This document shows, piece after piece, positions 30,446 through 38,300 of a DNA stretch of 61,830 nt (its first letter is position 1; the number at the start of each line of letters is the position of its first letter). The position numbers were made by a program, and so were the translations under genes. The notes under the pieces are model-generated. The model searched no databases. It saw only the letters and a list, made by a program, of their open reading frames with translations, and was not told where the DNA came from. The stretch spans positions 1 through 61,830 of IMG/VR virus record IMGVR_UViG_3300008111_000057. One strand, 5' to 3'. The DNA comes from a virus.

Positions 30446-30557
30446 TCTGATTGAGAGGTATAAAGAACCAGAGCAAGCACGCCAGTTCCTTATGGGGGCT
30501 GGCATCATTGATGAGAATGGAGACCTCATGCCTCCATATCAAAACACCTCAACCTAA
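30339..30557 (+). CDS. 72-residue protein overlapping the end of thyX
   Basis: MNQPNSNTEKLQEQLKESSA..., then INDLIERYKEPEQARQFLMG and AGIIDENGDLMPPY. The second half is a convincing helical domain. The first 35 residues are encoded inside thyX in another frame; a GAGG before the ATG supports this start. Function unknown. Confidence 0.6.
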   Translation: MNQPNSNTEKLQEQLKESSAKNSQSSERLCSQQINDLIERYKEPEQARQFLMGAGIIDENGDLMPPYQNTST

Positions 30558-30580
30558 TTAACTATTACCACTAATCACCT

Positions 30581-30847
30581 ATGACACGACAACAACTTGT
30601 TAATTGTTCCACTGTTACTCAAACAGTATTCGATGCATTCTGGCCACTTGGTATGTATCCAGATGATATGGATACTAGCAATCTTGCTTTAGCCTTGCGA
30701 GCTGTTGCGGATCAAGTCGTGCCGGATCAACAAGAGCCAGCAAGCTCGCCGCACATGGGAAGTTTTATCTCTCATGTAAAGTGGAGCCAGTGCCAGACTA
30801 TTCGCATCCAACTCCTTGCCATTGCTGACGAGCTTGAAGCCCAGTAG
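30581..30847 (+). CDS. 88-residue protein, unknown
   Basis: MTRQQLVNCSTVTQTVFDAF..., then DDMDTSNLALALRAVADQVV and IRIQLLAIADELEAQ. Helical, acidic. Preceded by a leader ending CTAATCACCT, which recurs before the genes at 31899 and 32311. Function unknown. Confidence 0.6.
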   Translation: MTRQQLVNCSTVTQTVFDAFWPLGMYPDDMDTSNLALALRAVADQVVPDQQEPASSPHMGSFISHVKWSQCQTIRIQLLAIADELEAQ

Positions 30848-30856
30848 TCACCTTTA

Positions 30857-30973
30857 CTAAAAGGTTGCAGCACTTTGCTTCTTCAGTTCTGTGACGGCAT
30901 GCTTGGACTCCACATCCTTGCGTGCCAGCTTTTTCTTTTTGTCCACCAGGTAAACGATCAGTGCCTTGTTCAT
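30857..30973 (-). CDS. 38-residue basic peptide, opposite strand
   Basis: MNKALIVYLVDKKKKLARKD... ends LKKQSAATF. Its ATG overlaps the stop of the upstream minus-strand gene (ATGA), so the two are coupled and both probably real. Minus-strand islands like this are rare in the rightward arm. Function unknown. Confidence 0.5.
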   Translation of the reverse strand: MNKALIVYLVDKKKKLARKDVESKHAVTELKKQSAATF

Positions 30974-31122
30974 TTGATTTGTCCTCCAGTGACGTAAGGA
31001 AAGTAGCAGATGTTACGGTAGGTCAGGCAAAGCCATGGACGGTGTGCTAAGTTCCACCATGCCTTGTCTGTCTTAGCCTGCTCCTCTTGGTTGTATTTGC
31101 AACCACGATACGTTAACGTCAT
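30970..31122 (-). CDS. 50-residue protein, opposite strand
   Basis: MTLTYRGCKYNQEEQAKTDK..., then WWNLAHRPWLCLTYRNICYF. The segment 'yRGvkY........' followed by 'yRG..Y' resembles the small DUF4278-type proteins frequent in cyanobacteria and their phages. A longer form would start at TTG 31194; I prefer the ATG. Function unknown. Confidence 0.55.
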   Translation of the reverse strand: MTLTYRGCKYNQEEQAKTDKAWWNLAHRPWLCLTYRNICYFPYVTGGQIK

Positions 31123-31196
31123 GGCTTTGGTATCTATTGATACGGAAAGTATATGACGATTGGTGTATATGATGTTGTTTACCAGGTAACACAACC

Positions 31197-31388
31197 ATGA
31201 TTTCTATTTCAGAAACCTGCAAAGAGTTCAACAAAGCAATGGGTATCAAAGGAAGGTTTTTCCTTTTTGTCCTTGGTTTTGTTGGGTTATTGTTTCCAGG
31301 GTGGGTAGCCTACGTTGTTCTCTCTGGTCTTGCTAAATGTACAGAAGATAAAAATATGTATGTACTTTTAAAACAACTTGCAGACTAA
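31197..31388 (+). CDS. 63-residue membrane protein, unknown
   Basis: MISISETCKEFNKAMGIKGR, then one strong hydrophobic segment (FFLFVLGFVGLLFPGWVAYV, residues about 21-44) and a short polar tail. Starts 75 nt from the divergent gene 30970-31122, a likely promoter region. Function unknown. Confidence 0.6.
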   Translation: MISISETCKEFNKAMGIKGRFFLFVLGFVGLLFPGWVAYVVLSGLAKCTEDKNMYVLLKQLAD

Positions 31389-31390
31389 CA

Positions 31391-31582
31391 ATGTCTTTTC
31401 TTTTGGCTCGTGTCACAGATGAATCTGATCTTCCAGATGATTACTACTCATTTGTCCAACAGTTTACATACTGGCAAGGAAGCTACGCTTCTCAACTTGA
31501 TACGGAATCATTGATGATCTTGCTATGGCAAATGGACAAACGTATTAAAGAGCTTGAGGCAAAGCAAAGTAATCTGCAATGA
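31391..31582 (+). CDS. 63-residue acidic protein, unknown
   Basis: MSFLLARVTDESDLPDDYYS... YWQGSYASQLDTESLMILLW, ending in a coiled-coil-like helix KELEAKQSNLQ. Starts 2 nt after the previous stop and overlaps the next start (ATGA). Function unknown. Confidence 0.6.
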   Translation: MSFLLARVTDESDLPDDYYSFVQQFTYWQGSYASQLDTESLMILLWQMDKRIKELEAKQSNLQ

Positions 31583-31875
31583 AAGGATTTAGCTCCACCA
31601 AACAACGCACACGTTCATCTAGTTATTGGGTTGCTTCCTACACCAAAGACAATCAGGATGAGCCATTTGGCATACACAAAAAAGTTTTGTCTTACAAACC
31701 AGGGCAAGACAAAGAACTCTTGATGATTCGTTATTGTAACTCAATTATGAAGATTAACCAAAACATATGGGAGATCCTGGTCCATCAGGGGCCAGATGAT
31801 ACCCCAGACTCTGGTGACCAAATTGTTTTAAGATTATCAAGAGAAAAGTTCAAGGGCTCTGCTCAAGTAAACTAA
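31579..31875 (+). CDS. 98-residue basic protein, unknown
   Basis: MKGFSSTKQRTRSSSYWVAS... KKVLSYKPGQDKELLMIRY, then ENIW-type aromatic segment and DQIVLRLSREKFKGSAQVN. Beta-rich. Coupled to the previous gene by a 4-nt overlap. Function unknown. Confidence 0.6.
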   Translation: MKGFSSTKQRTRSSSYWVASYTKDNQDEPFGIHKKVLSYKPGQDKELLMIRYCNSIMKINQNIWEILVHQGPDDTPDSGDQIVLRLSREKFKGSAQVN

Positions 31876-31898
31876 CTAGCCATTACCACTAATCCTCC

Positions 31899-32291
31899 AT
31901 GAACAAAAGACAAATTGAAATGCTCCGCTTCATCGTTAAACAAGAGATTGAAACTGCTGGCATTGATGGCATGGAGCATGGCGCTTGGGGCTGGGCCGAA
32001 AAACAGTTAGACAAAAATTGGGAAGAATTCCAGCAATCTTTCACGGATCCCAACGAAATGGAGTACAAATCTTTTGACTCAATTAAAGAACTTTTTGAGG
32101 ATCTACATGCGGATGAAAAAATCTATCTAAAAAGGCTTCTTTTAAAAGAAAAAAAAGAAAAGGTCAGTGAGGATGAAAACGAGCGCCGTTTCAAAGCCTG
32201 CCTTGAAGAAATTCGCAAACTTACCCACGCAGATCTTGTCAATCTAATGGGCAAAGAGTGGTTTGAAGACTATCGCCGCCAGTTCCAATAG
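31899..32291 (+). CDS. 130-residue charged helical protein, unknown
   Basis: MNKRQIEMLRFIVKQEIETA..., then MEHGAWGWAEKQLDKNWEEF and KEKKEKVSEDENERRFKACL. Nearly all helical, alternating charge, likely coiled coil. Leader CACTAATCCTCC resembles those at 30581 and 32311. Function unknown. Confidence 0.6.
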   Translation: MNKRQIEMLRFIVKQEIETAGIDGMEHGAWGWAEKQLDKNWEEFQQSFTDPNEMEYKSFDSIKELFEDLHADEKIYLKRLLLKEKKEKVSEDENERRFKACLEEIRKLTHADLVNLMGKEWFEDYRRQFQ

Positions 32292-32310
32292 TCGCTTCTC
32301 CTAATCACCC

Positions 32311-32469
32311 ATGAAATCACTCGACGACTACACAACGCTCGGCGCAATAGTCTTGGTTTTGATTGTCTTTATTGCTCTTGGTATCTGGTGGCTGCCTCAA
32401 AAATGGCAGGGCTGCCAGAAACTGTATGACAAAGTGCCTGCCCAGGTTGTTTGTTTCCTGAGCGAGTAA
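32311..32469 (+). CDS. 52-residue membrane peptide, unknown
   Basis: MKSLDDYTTLGAIVLVLIVF..., a single hydrophobic helix (residues about 10-28, LGAIVLVLIVFIALGIWWL) and a short tail with two Cys. Leader CTAATCACCC. Probably an inner-membrane peptide. Confidence 0.6.
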   Translation: MKSLDDYTTLGAIVLVLIVFIALGIWWLPQKWQGCQKLYDKVPAQVVCFLSE

Positions 32470-32564
32470 GCACCTTCACTAATACTCCCGAACGGGAAAA
32501 TGGACCTGAGCACGTCCTAAAACTACTCATCAGTTTTCCTTATCATTCAACTCAACTCAACACC

Positions 32565-33323
32565 ATGAAACTCCTCAAGTTTTCCACAGGTAACGGCAAG
32601 CTCAAGAATCGTCTGATCTTCAACATCCCAGCGGGCTATGCATGTCCACACGCTGGTGTCTGTAAGACCATGGCTGATCGTGTCACTGGCAAGATCATGG
32701 ACCTACCTCAGTTCACTGGCACAGAAGCAGATGAGTATCGTTGCTTTGCTGCTATGGCAGAGACCAGGCCAACCGTACGTGAAGCTCGTTGGCACAACTG
32801 GGATCTGCTGCGTGAGACCATGCATATGAATGGGAATCAAGCCATGCTTTTGCGTGATCTGATCGACCTATCACTCTCAATGCAGCCATTGAAGAAGCTG
32901 CTTCGGATCCATGAGTCAGGCGATTTCTGGACTGAGAACTACATGCGTGCTTGGATCATGGTCGCACAAGAGCGTCCTAAGCAAACCTTCTACGCATACA
33001 CCAAGTCGCTTGGAATGTGGCTGAACCTCAAGGACATCATCCCATCTAACTTTTATCTCACTGCGTCGCAAGGTGGAACACTCGACTACCTGATCCCCAA
33101 GTACCCTGAAGTGTTCCAGCGCATTGCTCATGTGGTCTACACAGAAGAGGAAGCGCAAGAGCGTGGGCTAGAGATCGATCATGACGACAGCCATTGCCTT
33201 GGTGACAAGCCGTTCGCACTCTTGGTTCATGGTTCCCAGAGGGCTGGATCTGATGCCATGAAAGCCTTAACGCAACGGAAGAAAGAAGGTAAGTTTGTAG
33301 GTTACGGTAAGTCACAAAGGTAG
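32565..33323 (+). CDS. Gp88-like phage protein
   Basis: 252 residues. KLLKFSTGNGKLKNRLIFNI opens a domain with CPHAGVCKTMADR (Cys-rich), EYRCFAAMAETRPTVREARW, LLRIHESGDFWTENYMRAW, TFYAYTKSLGMWLNL and FYLTASQGGTLDYLIPKY. This order matches the mycobacteriophage gene-product-88 family and related phage proteins, whose function is unknown. The start at 32565 is preferred over an upstream in-frame ATG because it follows the usual CAACTCAACACC leader. The gene contains one TTTTCCACAGG motif near its start. Confidence 0.75.
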   Translation: MKLLKFSTGNGKLKNRLIFNIPAGYACPHAGVCKTMADRVTGKIMDLPQFTGTEADEYRCFAAMAETRPTVREARWHNWDLLRETMHMNGNQAMLLRDLIDLSLSMQPLKKLLRIHESGDFWTENYMRAWIMVAQERPKQTFYAYTKSLGMWLNLKDIIPSNFYLTASQGGTLDYLIPKYPEVFQRIAHVVYTEEEAQERGLEIDHDDSHCLGDKPFALLVHGSQRAGSDAMKALTQRKKEGKFVGYGKSQR

Positions 33324-33330
33324 TTATCAC

Positions 33331-33363
33331 GATAAGACCTGGTACTATATGCCTGGTCTTATC
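33331..33363 (+). terminator. hairpin between the Gp88-like gene and the polymerase region
   Basis: GATAAGACC/GGTCTTATC (9 bp, perfect) around a 15-nt loop. No long T run follows (CTGTTC), and the ATG of the next gene is only 7 nt away, so an RNA control or processing role is as likely as termination. Confidence 0.5.
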
Positions 33364-33370
33364 CTGTTCA

Positions 33371-33604
33371 ATGGCTTACATCATTAGTACGTTGGTGGAT
33401 GGTGTGCCACACGCCATCCATGCCAATAGTTCCGACTCCAAGTTTGAACTGTTAGCTTTGGATTCTGCTAGTTCACTTAGTAGAATTTACTCCCATCCTT
33501 ACCGGGCTGGTGCTTATCAAGTTCTAAGTTGGATCCTGGACAATGAACCCACACTCTCCTGTTATGAGCTCCAGGTTTCCGATGAAGCCCGGTTCCAAAA
33601 ATGA
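33371..33604 (+). CDS. 77-residue protein before the DNA polymerase
   Basis: MAYIISTLVDGVPHAIHANS... FELLALDSASSLSRIYSHPY, ending SDEARFQK. Its last 23 nt overlap the likely start of the polymerase, so the two are coupled. Function unknown. Confidence 0.6.
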   Translation: MAYIISTLVDGVPHAIHANSSDSKFELLALDSASSLSRIYSHPYRAGAYQVLSWILDNEPTLSCYELQVSDEARFQK

Positions 33605-35405
33605 ATCTTGGTTAGTCTTTGATATTGAAACCAATGGCCTCTACGATAAAGTCACGAAAGTTTTTTGTATCGTTATCTACGATATCAACCGAGAAGAAAC
33701 TTTTGCTTATGGGCCTGATCGCATTGATGATGCTCTTGCTCATCTGGCAACCGGTGATGTACTCATTGGTCACAATGTGATCTTCTACGACGTACCGGTT
33801 CTGCAAAAACTACATTCATTCAACTGCAAAACACGCATCCTTGACACACTCATCTGCACACGACTCATTTGGCCCAAAGAAAAACTCTACGACCTTGACG
33901 TACAACTCTATCCGGAAGTTCCGAAGAACTACCGCGGGATGGCCGGTCTTAAAGCCTGGGGTTACCGCCTCTCCGATAACAAGATTGAGTTCAAAGATTT
34001 CTCGGAGTACTCAGAAGAAATGCTTGTCTATTGCAAGCAAGACGTCTCGGTTACTTCAAAACTTTGGAGGCATATCGCCAACCAAGGCTATCCAGAACAA
34101 GCTCTCAAACTTGAACACGACTTTGCTCTTGCCATTAATAAACAAATTAGAGCAGGTGTTTCTTTTGATGTGGATGCAGCTATTGATCTTGTGGATAATC
34201 TCCGAGCAAGAGAAGCACAGCTTGAAACGGAACTAAAAGAAATCTTTCCGCCAATCGAACATCGTAATTGGTTTACTCCTAAGGTCAACAATAAAAATCG
34301 TGGCTATGTCAAAGGAGTACCTTTTGAAAAAATCCATTACGAAGAATTCAATCCTGGATCTCGTGATCAAATTGCTGATCGACTCAAGGCTAAGTACGGA
34401 TGGCAACCAGAAAAGACAACTGAAAAAGGAAATCCAATCCTTAATGATGAAGTGTTAGAGGCATTGCCTTATCCAGAAGCCAAGCCTCTGGCAGAATACA
34501 TGCTCATCAAGAAACGCCTTGGTCAAATTGCAGATGGCAACAACGCTTGGCTCAAGCTGGTTAATAATGACAGCAGTCGTATGCACGGTGACGTTGTTAC
34601 TAACGGCTGCGTCACTGGTCGTTGTGCTCACCGATACCCAAATATGGGTCAGGTTCCAGCAGGCTATTCGCCATACGGCAAAGAATGTCGGTCATTATTT
34701 CATGCACCACAAGGATGGGACATGATTGGTATCGATGCCAAAGCATTGGAGCTACGATGTCTTGCTGGTTACCTTGCCATCTATGACGGTGGTGAGTATG
34801 CACGTGTGGTCACGGATCCAACAATTGACATTCACGTGTACAACCAAGAGCGTTTTGGTGTTGCTACCAGGGACATCAGTAAGCGTTTACTGTATGCCGT
34901 GTTGTATGGCGCTGGTCACCTTAAGGCTGGCAGCATTGTGGATCCGAATGAAAAAGATGAAGAAGTTCTGCGTAAACTAGGAAGAACTGCAATTAATTCA
35001 TTCATGGCTGAGGTGCCAGCCTTGAAAGAACTTAAGGAACGTATTGAATCTCAGATTGCAAACAATGATTGTCTCATTGGATTAGATCGCCGTATTCTTT
35101 ATTGCCGTTCGGCATTCAAAGGATTGAATGTTTTATTACAATCAGCAGGCGCAATCCTCATGAAGCAAGTTGTTATTAACATTCATGACAACATTGAGTC
35201 TGCCCTCAGTCTGCCCCATGGGGCAGAGTGGGAACAAGTCTTGATGGTTCATGACGAAGTGCAACTGGTTTGTAGTCCCAAATACACTGAACAGATCAGA
35301 GCCCAAGCATTGGCAGCTTTTCCACAAGCACAGCAATTCTTTGGATTCCTCTGTGACATTGAGGGAGATTCTCGTGTAGGATCCAACTGGAGCCAAACGC
35401 ACTGA
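33582..35405 (+). CDS. DNA polymerase I family (T7 gp5-like) with 3'-5' exonuclease
   Basis: 607 residues from MKPGSKNESWLVFDIETNG. The exonuclease domain has DIETNG (Exo I, about residue 13), GHNVIFYDVPVL (Exo II) and YCKQDVSVT (Exo III). The polymerase has motif A GIDAKALELRCL (about 381), motif B KRLLYAVLYGAG (about 432) and motif C MVHDEVQL (about 555). Replicates phage DNA. Shorter than T7 gp5 (704 aa). An earlier ATG at 33543 would add 13 residues. Tyr in the dNTP-binding helix of motif B is seen (LYAVLYGAG). It lies directly upstream of the SSB gene. Confidence 0.95.
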   Translation: MKPGSKNESWLVFDIETNGLYDKVTKVFCIVIYDINREETFAYGPDRIDDALAHLATGDVLIGHNVIFYDVPVLQKLHSFNCKTRILDTLICTRLIWPKEKLYDLDVQLYPEVPKNYRGMAGLKAWGYRLSDNKIEFKDFSEYSEEMLVYCKQDVSVTSKLWRHIANQGYPEQALKLEHDFALAINKQIRAGVSFDVDAAIDLVDNLRAREAQLETELKEIFPPIEHRNWFTPKVNNKNRGYVKGVPFEKIHYEEFNPGSRDQIADRLKAKYGWQPEKTTEKGNPILNDEVLEALPYPEAKPLAEYMLIKKRLGQIADGNNAWLKLVNNDSSRMHGDVVTNGCVTGRCAHRYPNMGQVPAGYSPYGKECRSLFHAPQGWDMIGIDAKALELRCLAGYLAIYDGGEYARVVTDPTIDIHVYNQERFGVATRDISKRLLYAVLYGAGHLKAGSIVDPNEKDEEVLRKLGRTAINSFMAEVPALKELKERIESQIANNDCLIGLDRRILYCRSAFKGLNVLLQSAGAILMKQVVINIHDNIESALSLPHGAEWEQVLMVHDEVQLVCSPKYTEQIRAQALAAFPQAQQFFGFLCDIEGDSRVGSNWSQTH

Positions 35406-35411
35406 GCTCTT

Positions 35412-35438
35412 CGTCCTAAGTATGACGCTAAACTACTT
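35412..35438 (+). ncRNA. H-type pseudoknot leader, family C, copy 3 (before SSB)
   Basis: Stem 1 CGTC (35412-35415) with GACG (35424-35427); stem 2 AAGTA (35418-35422) with TACTT (35434-35438), wholly different bases from copy 2 yet fully paired; linker CTAAAC. The SSB gene starts 20 nt later. Confidence 0.8.
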
Positions 35439-35458
35439 ATCACCTACTGTTTGAACAC

Positions 35459-36259
35459 ATGAACTTTGTTACAGTTTGCGCTCAACTCAACGACACACCT
35501 CGCGAAGTTTATACTTCTGCCACATCAAGCAACTATGTTGCAGAGGTAATGCTTCCTCCTGTAGGAAAAAATAAATCTGCAACATCTCTTGCGCTTCATG
35601 TTTACGGCAAGGCTGCTGAGAAATTCAGGACCCTTGATCGTGGTGCTCGTTTGTATGTACACGGTTCAAAGATCCGTTACGATATTGATGCCAAGGCATA
35701 CTCACTGCACGGCGGTGTTATTGCAGTTGTTAATGATTCGTTTCCAATTTTTAACGATGTGATTCTTACTGGTCGTTGCATTAAAGACATCGATCAAGAA
35801 GATGCACGTGCGTTTAAGACAACACCAGATGGTTTGATGATTGCCAATCAAACCATCTCAGTTAATACTGGTCGGAACCAAGGAGACTTGTTCAACTTCT
35901 ATGCAATTAATAGCAAGGATGACAAGTTAAATAACGCTGAGTTGATGGTCAACTTTACACGGAAAGGAACTGGACTTACCATTCGTGGCCGTCTTGTTAC
36001 CGATGCATGGACTGATAAAGAAACACAACAACGCCGAACACTGACCAAGATCCAGCTTGTGCAGATGACCTTGGCGCCAAAGCCTGGCATCAACGAGCCA
36101 AAGCCCGTAGCGTCCCAGACGACGGTTGCTTCTTCTGATAATGTTGCTACACTGTGGGGCGGCAAGACTGCCGAAGATTCCTGGAGCCAAGGTCTGCCTG
36201 ATCTCCCTGGTCAGTACGGACCAGCTCCTGAGCCTACTCCTGAATTCATTCCGTTCTGA
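35459..36259 (+). CDS. single-stranded DNA-binding protein, two OB-fold-like halves
   Basis: 266 residues. The first half (MNFVTVCAQLNDTPREVYTS; KSATSLALHVYGKAAEKF; GARLYVHGSKI) and second half (DVILTGRCIKDIDQEDARAF; DLFNFYAINSKDDKL; LTIRGRLVTDAWTDKETQQR) each show SSB/OB-fold strand order. A Pro-rich linker ends in PEFIPF, like the acidic-aromatic SSB tail. It probably protects single strands and recruits partners at the fork. Placed after the polymerase and behind a family C pseudoknot, which may allow self-control. Confidence 0.75.
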   Translation: MNFVTVCAQLNDTPREVYTSATSSNYVAEVMLPPVGKNKSATSLALHVYGKAAEKFRTLDRGARLYVHGSKIRYDIDAKAYSLHGGVIAVVNDSFPIFNDVILTGRCIKDIDQEDARAFKTTPDGLMIANQTISVNTGRNQGDLFNFYAINSKDDKLNNAELMVNFTRKGTGLTIRGRLVTDAWTDKETQQRRTLTKIQLVQMTLAPKPGINEPKPVASQTTVASSDNVATLWGGKTAEDSWSQGLPDLPGQYGPAPEPTPEFIPF

Positions 36260-36262
36260 CTC

Positions 36263-36493
36263 ATGCCTCTTCAACTTGATTTACAAGAACAAGATCTTCT
36301 TTCTTTAGAAGACGCCATTGCGTACGAATTTTTTATGGAGAGTGCATACAACATTATGCACAGTGCTAATGAAAAGGATTTAGACATTGCTGAACAAGTT
36401 TTAAAACTTGCTCAAGCTTCTTATCTGATTGCAAATATTTTTTGCGAAGTACGTTTAATTAACTCACAACAAACCAATGACACCGACGCATGA
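36263..36493 (+). CDS. 76-residue acidic helical protein, unknown
   Basis: MPLQLDLQEQDLLSLEDAIA... EFFMESAYNIMHSANEKDL, helical throughout, ending QTNDTDA. 17-nt overlap with the next gene. Possibly a small replication accessory protein by position only. Confidence 0.6.
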   Translation: MPLQLDLQEQDLLSLEDAIAYEFFMESAYNIMHSANEKDLDIAEQVLKLAQASYLIANIFCEVRLINSQQTNDTDA

Positions 36494-36716
36494 TCAGTTC
36501 ACTCTCCTCTATGAGGATGAGCACACTAAACTTCTGTATGAATTCAAGGCTCTTGTTGCTGACGATGTAATCAATCACCTTGTGGATTTTCTCAAGGGTT
36601 GTGGCTACATGGAAAGCAGTATCTTTGAATGCATGAAAGAATCTTCTGAGGCATATTTCGATTCATTACGTACTCAGCAGTACGTAATGAAATGGGACAA
36701 GCCTGAAGCAGAATGA
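36477..36716 (+). CDS. 79-residue acidic protein, unknown
   Basis: MTPTHDQFTLLYEDEHTKLL..., then DVINHLVDFLKGCGYMESSI and ending WDKPEAE. Helical. The family C pseudoknot of the next gene follows its stop within 6 nt. Function unknown. Confidence 0.6.
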   Translation: MTPTHDQFTLLYEDEHTKLLYEFKALVADDVINHLVDFLKGCGYMESSIFECMKESSEAYFDSLRTQQYVMKWDKPEAE

Positions 36717-36721
36717 TGATT

Positions 36722-36748
36722 CGTCCTGAGCATGACGTTAAACTGCTT
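36722..36748 (+). ncRNA. H-type pseudoknot leader, family C, copy 4
   Basis: Stem 1 CGTC (36722-36725) with GACG (36734-36737); stem 2 GAGCA (36728-36732) with TGCTT (36744-36748, one G-T pair); linker TTAAAC. ATG at 36770, 22 nt downstream. Confidence 0.7.
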
Positions 36749-36769
36749 ACTCCTGACTACGAAACAACC

Positions 36770-37786
36770 ATGACTTCTTCGATGACCACCAAGAAAACTT
36801 CTGCGCTTGCATCCAGGGGACTTGATTCCTTTAAGCTTTTCCAAGCCAAAGAGTTTGTTTCTGGCTACCAGAATCTTGTAACAATTCAACCACTAAACAA
36901 ATCAAAAGTACGTGGTTGGTTTGTCCGCAAGTCTGATCTTGATACCTGCGGATGGACTGCTACTGAAGATGAGTTTGCCAATGGTTCCGTCATCTGGAAC
37001 TATAAGCAGACCTTTGGTATGGCACCTAATACCTCCATTGAAGAGGGACTTAACTTCACGGAACCTCGCGTCCAGATCTTGTTGCGTTCTCCACTCATGG
37101 TGGAAGAGACAACTGGGATGCGTCAAACGATTGGCACCTTTGAAGATCCAGAGGTCAAAGCCATGTTTGAAAATGACAAGATTGCATCCGACCTTGCTAA
37201 CAGCAAGGGCGAGATGTACAAGCGTAAGTACAGTGTACGTACAAAGTACCTTGTATATATCCTGACCCAGGACAACAAGCGTGCTCATAAGATCCCCATG
37301 GTGCTAACACTCAAGGGTCTTAACGGAACCGATGTTTCCGACAAGGTTAAGCTGTACGAAAAGGAAATGTCTAAATGCCTGAGCAAGGCACTGGACTCTG
37401 AGGTACCGCTGGCATTCAACGAGAAGTTTTACGCCACTACGGTGTTTACTCCCGTCCTTGCCAACGAGATGCGTGGTGCTAACAACGTAGAGATTTGCGC
37501 CATCGAATCTTTTGACATCCCTGACTACAGCTCCCAAGAGGAAGCGGTTGCATCATTGGGCCGCCTTTCGATTCCTGATGAAGATCGTGAATCGACTTGG
37601 AAGTACCAAGGGATGTTTGAAGACTATATAAATCAACATTCTCGCCAAGATGCGCAGCGTCTTGGTGGTGCTTACGGAATCAAAGATGGCGTACAGATTC
37701 TTCCCGTCTCACGCATCGCAGATGCAGTTGATGTGAAAGCATTGCCTGCACGCAATGAACTAACCGGAGAAGATCTTAGCCTTTGA
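36770..37786 (+). CDS. replication-region protein, possibly DUF5895-like, unknown
   Basis: 338 residues from MTSSMTTKKTSALASRGLDS. Mixed alpha/beta with segments NKSKVRGWFVRKSDLDTCGW, RVQILLRSPLMVEETTGM, RKYSVRTKYLVYILTQDNKR and HKIPMVLTLKGLNG. This overall look resembles cyanobacterial and phage proteins of a DUF5895 type, which I cannot confirm. The start at 36770 is preferred: a longer ORF from 36713 would translate through the pseudoknot. Placement next to polymerase and SSB suggests a replication or recombination role. Confidence 0.65.
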   Translation: MTSSMTTKKTSALASRGLDSFKLFQAKEFVSGYQNLVTIQPLNKSKVRGWFVRKSDLDTCGWTATEDEFANGSVIWNYKQTFGMAPNTSIEEGLNFTEPRVQILLRSPLMVEETTGMRQTIGTFEDPEVKAMFENDKIASDLANSKGEMYKRKYSVRTKYLVYILTQDNKRAHKIPMVLTLKGLNGTDVSDKVKLYEKEMSKCLSKALDSEVPLAFNEKFYATTVFTPVLANEMRGANNVEICAIESFDIPDYSSQEEAVASLGRLSIPDEDRESTWKYQGMFEDYINQHSRQDAQRLGGAYGIKDGVQILPVSRIADAVDVKALPARNELTGEDLSL

Positions 37787-38015
37787 GGCGGTTCAAGATG
37801 TCATGGTCAACTTGATTACTCATCAAGTCCATGGCATCCTTTACTAATCCTTTAATAGCAACTTGACGCATCGTGGCGATCTTCGTTAGTAAGGTCGCCA
37901 TTTCTTTTAGCTCACTCATTGAACTGCATTCGTTAATGGAACGTATCATCTTCTCTTGCCAGAAGGCTTCTTCTGGACCCATTTCAAATTGCAACATGGG
38001 ATTCAATTGTTTCAA
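37776..38015 (-). CDS. 79-residue helical protein on the opposite strand
   Basis: MKQLNPMLQFEMGPEEAFWQ..., then SSMSELKEMATLLTKIATMR and GLVKDAMDLMSNQV. It is a natural-looking helical protein; the pattern 'NPMLqFEmgpEEaFWqEKMIRSI' is one I associate with cyanophage and cyanobacterial small proteins. It runs against its neighbours and overlaps the 3' end of the previous gene by 11 nt, so its transcript would be antisense to that gene. Function unknown. Confidence 0.65.
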   Translation of the reverse strand: MKQLNPMLQFEMGPEEAFWQEKMIRSINECSSMSELKEMATLLTKIATMRQVAIKGLVKDAMDLMSNQVDHDILNRLKG

Positions 38016-38075
38016 AGTATTCTAACTACAACGTAAACTTAATTAAACCTTTTGTTTATGTTAGGGATTCAACAC

Positions 38076-38264
38076 ATGAAACCAGAAGACAAAGCTGCTC
38101 TTACCGTCGGTGCTCAAACTGCATTAGTGACAGCGGCTGCTGCCATCCTTCTGCCTAACCCAGTCTCCTGGGCGGCTGCTATAGTGGCAACGTACCGCAT
38201 GGCCAAGCGTGCTCGCATCCAATCTCTGATTGACCAAGGGCAAGCCAAGTACTGGAGGGGGTAA
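38076..38264 (+). CDS. 62-residue membrane protein, unknown
   Basis: MKPEDKAALTVGAQTALVTA..., a hydrophobic segment of about 30 residues (TAAAAILLPNPVSWAAAIVA), then a basic tail (RMAKRARIQSLIDQ). In-frame starts at 38058 or TTG 38052 would make it slightly longer. Holin-like properties are possible but not shown. Confidence 0.55.
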   Translation: MKPEDKAALTVGAQTALVTAAAAILLPNPVSWAAAIVATYRMAKRARIQSLIDQGQAKYWRG

Positions 38265-38300
38265 CCACCTGGTACAACACACCAACTCAATTCAAATCAA

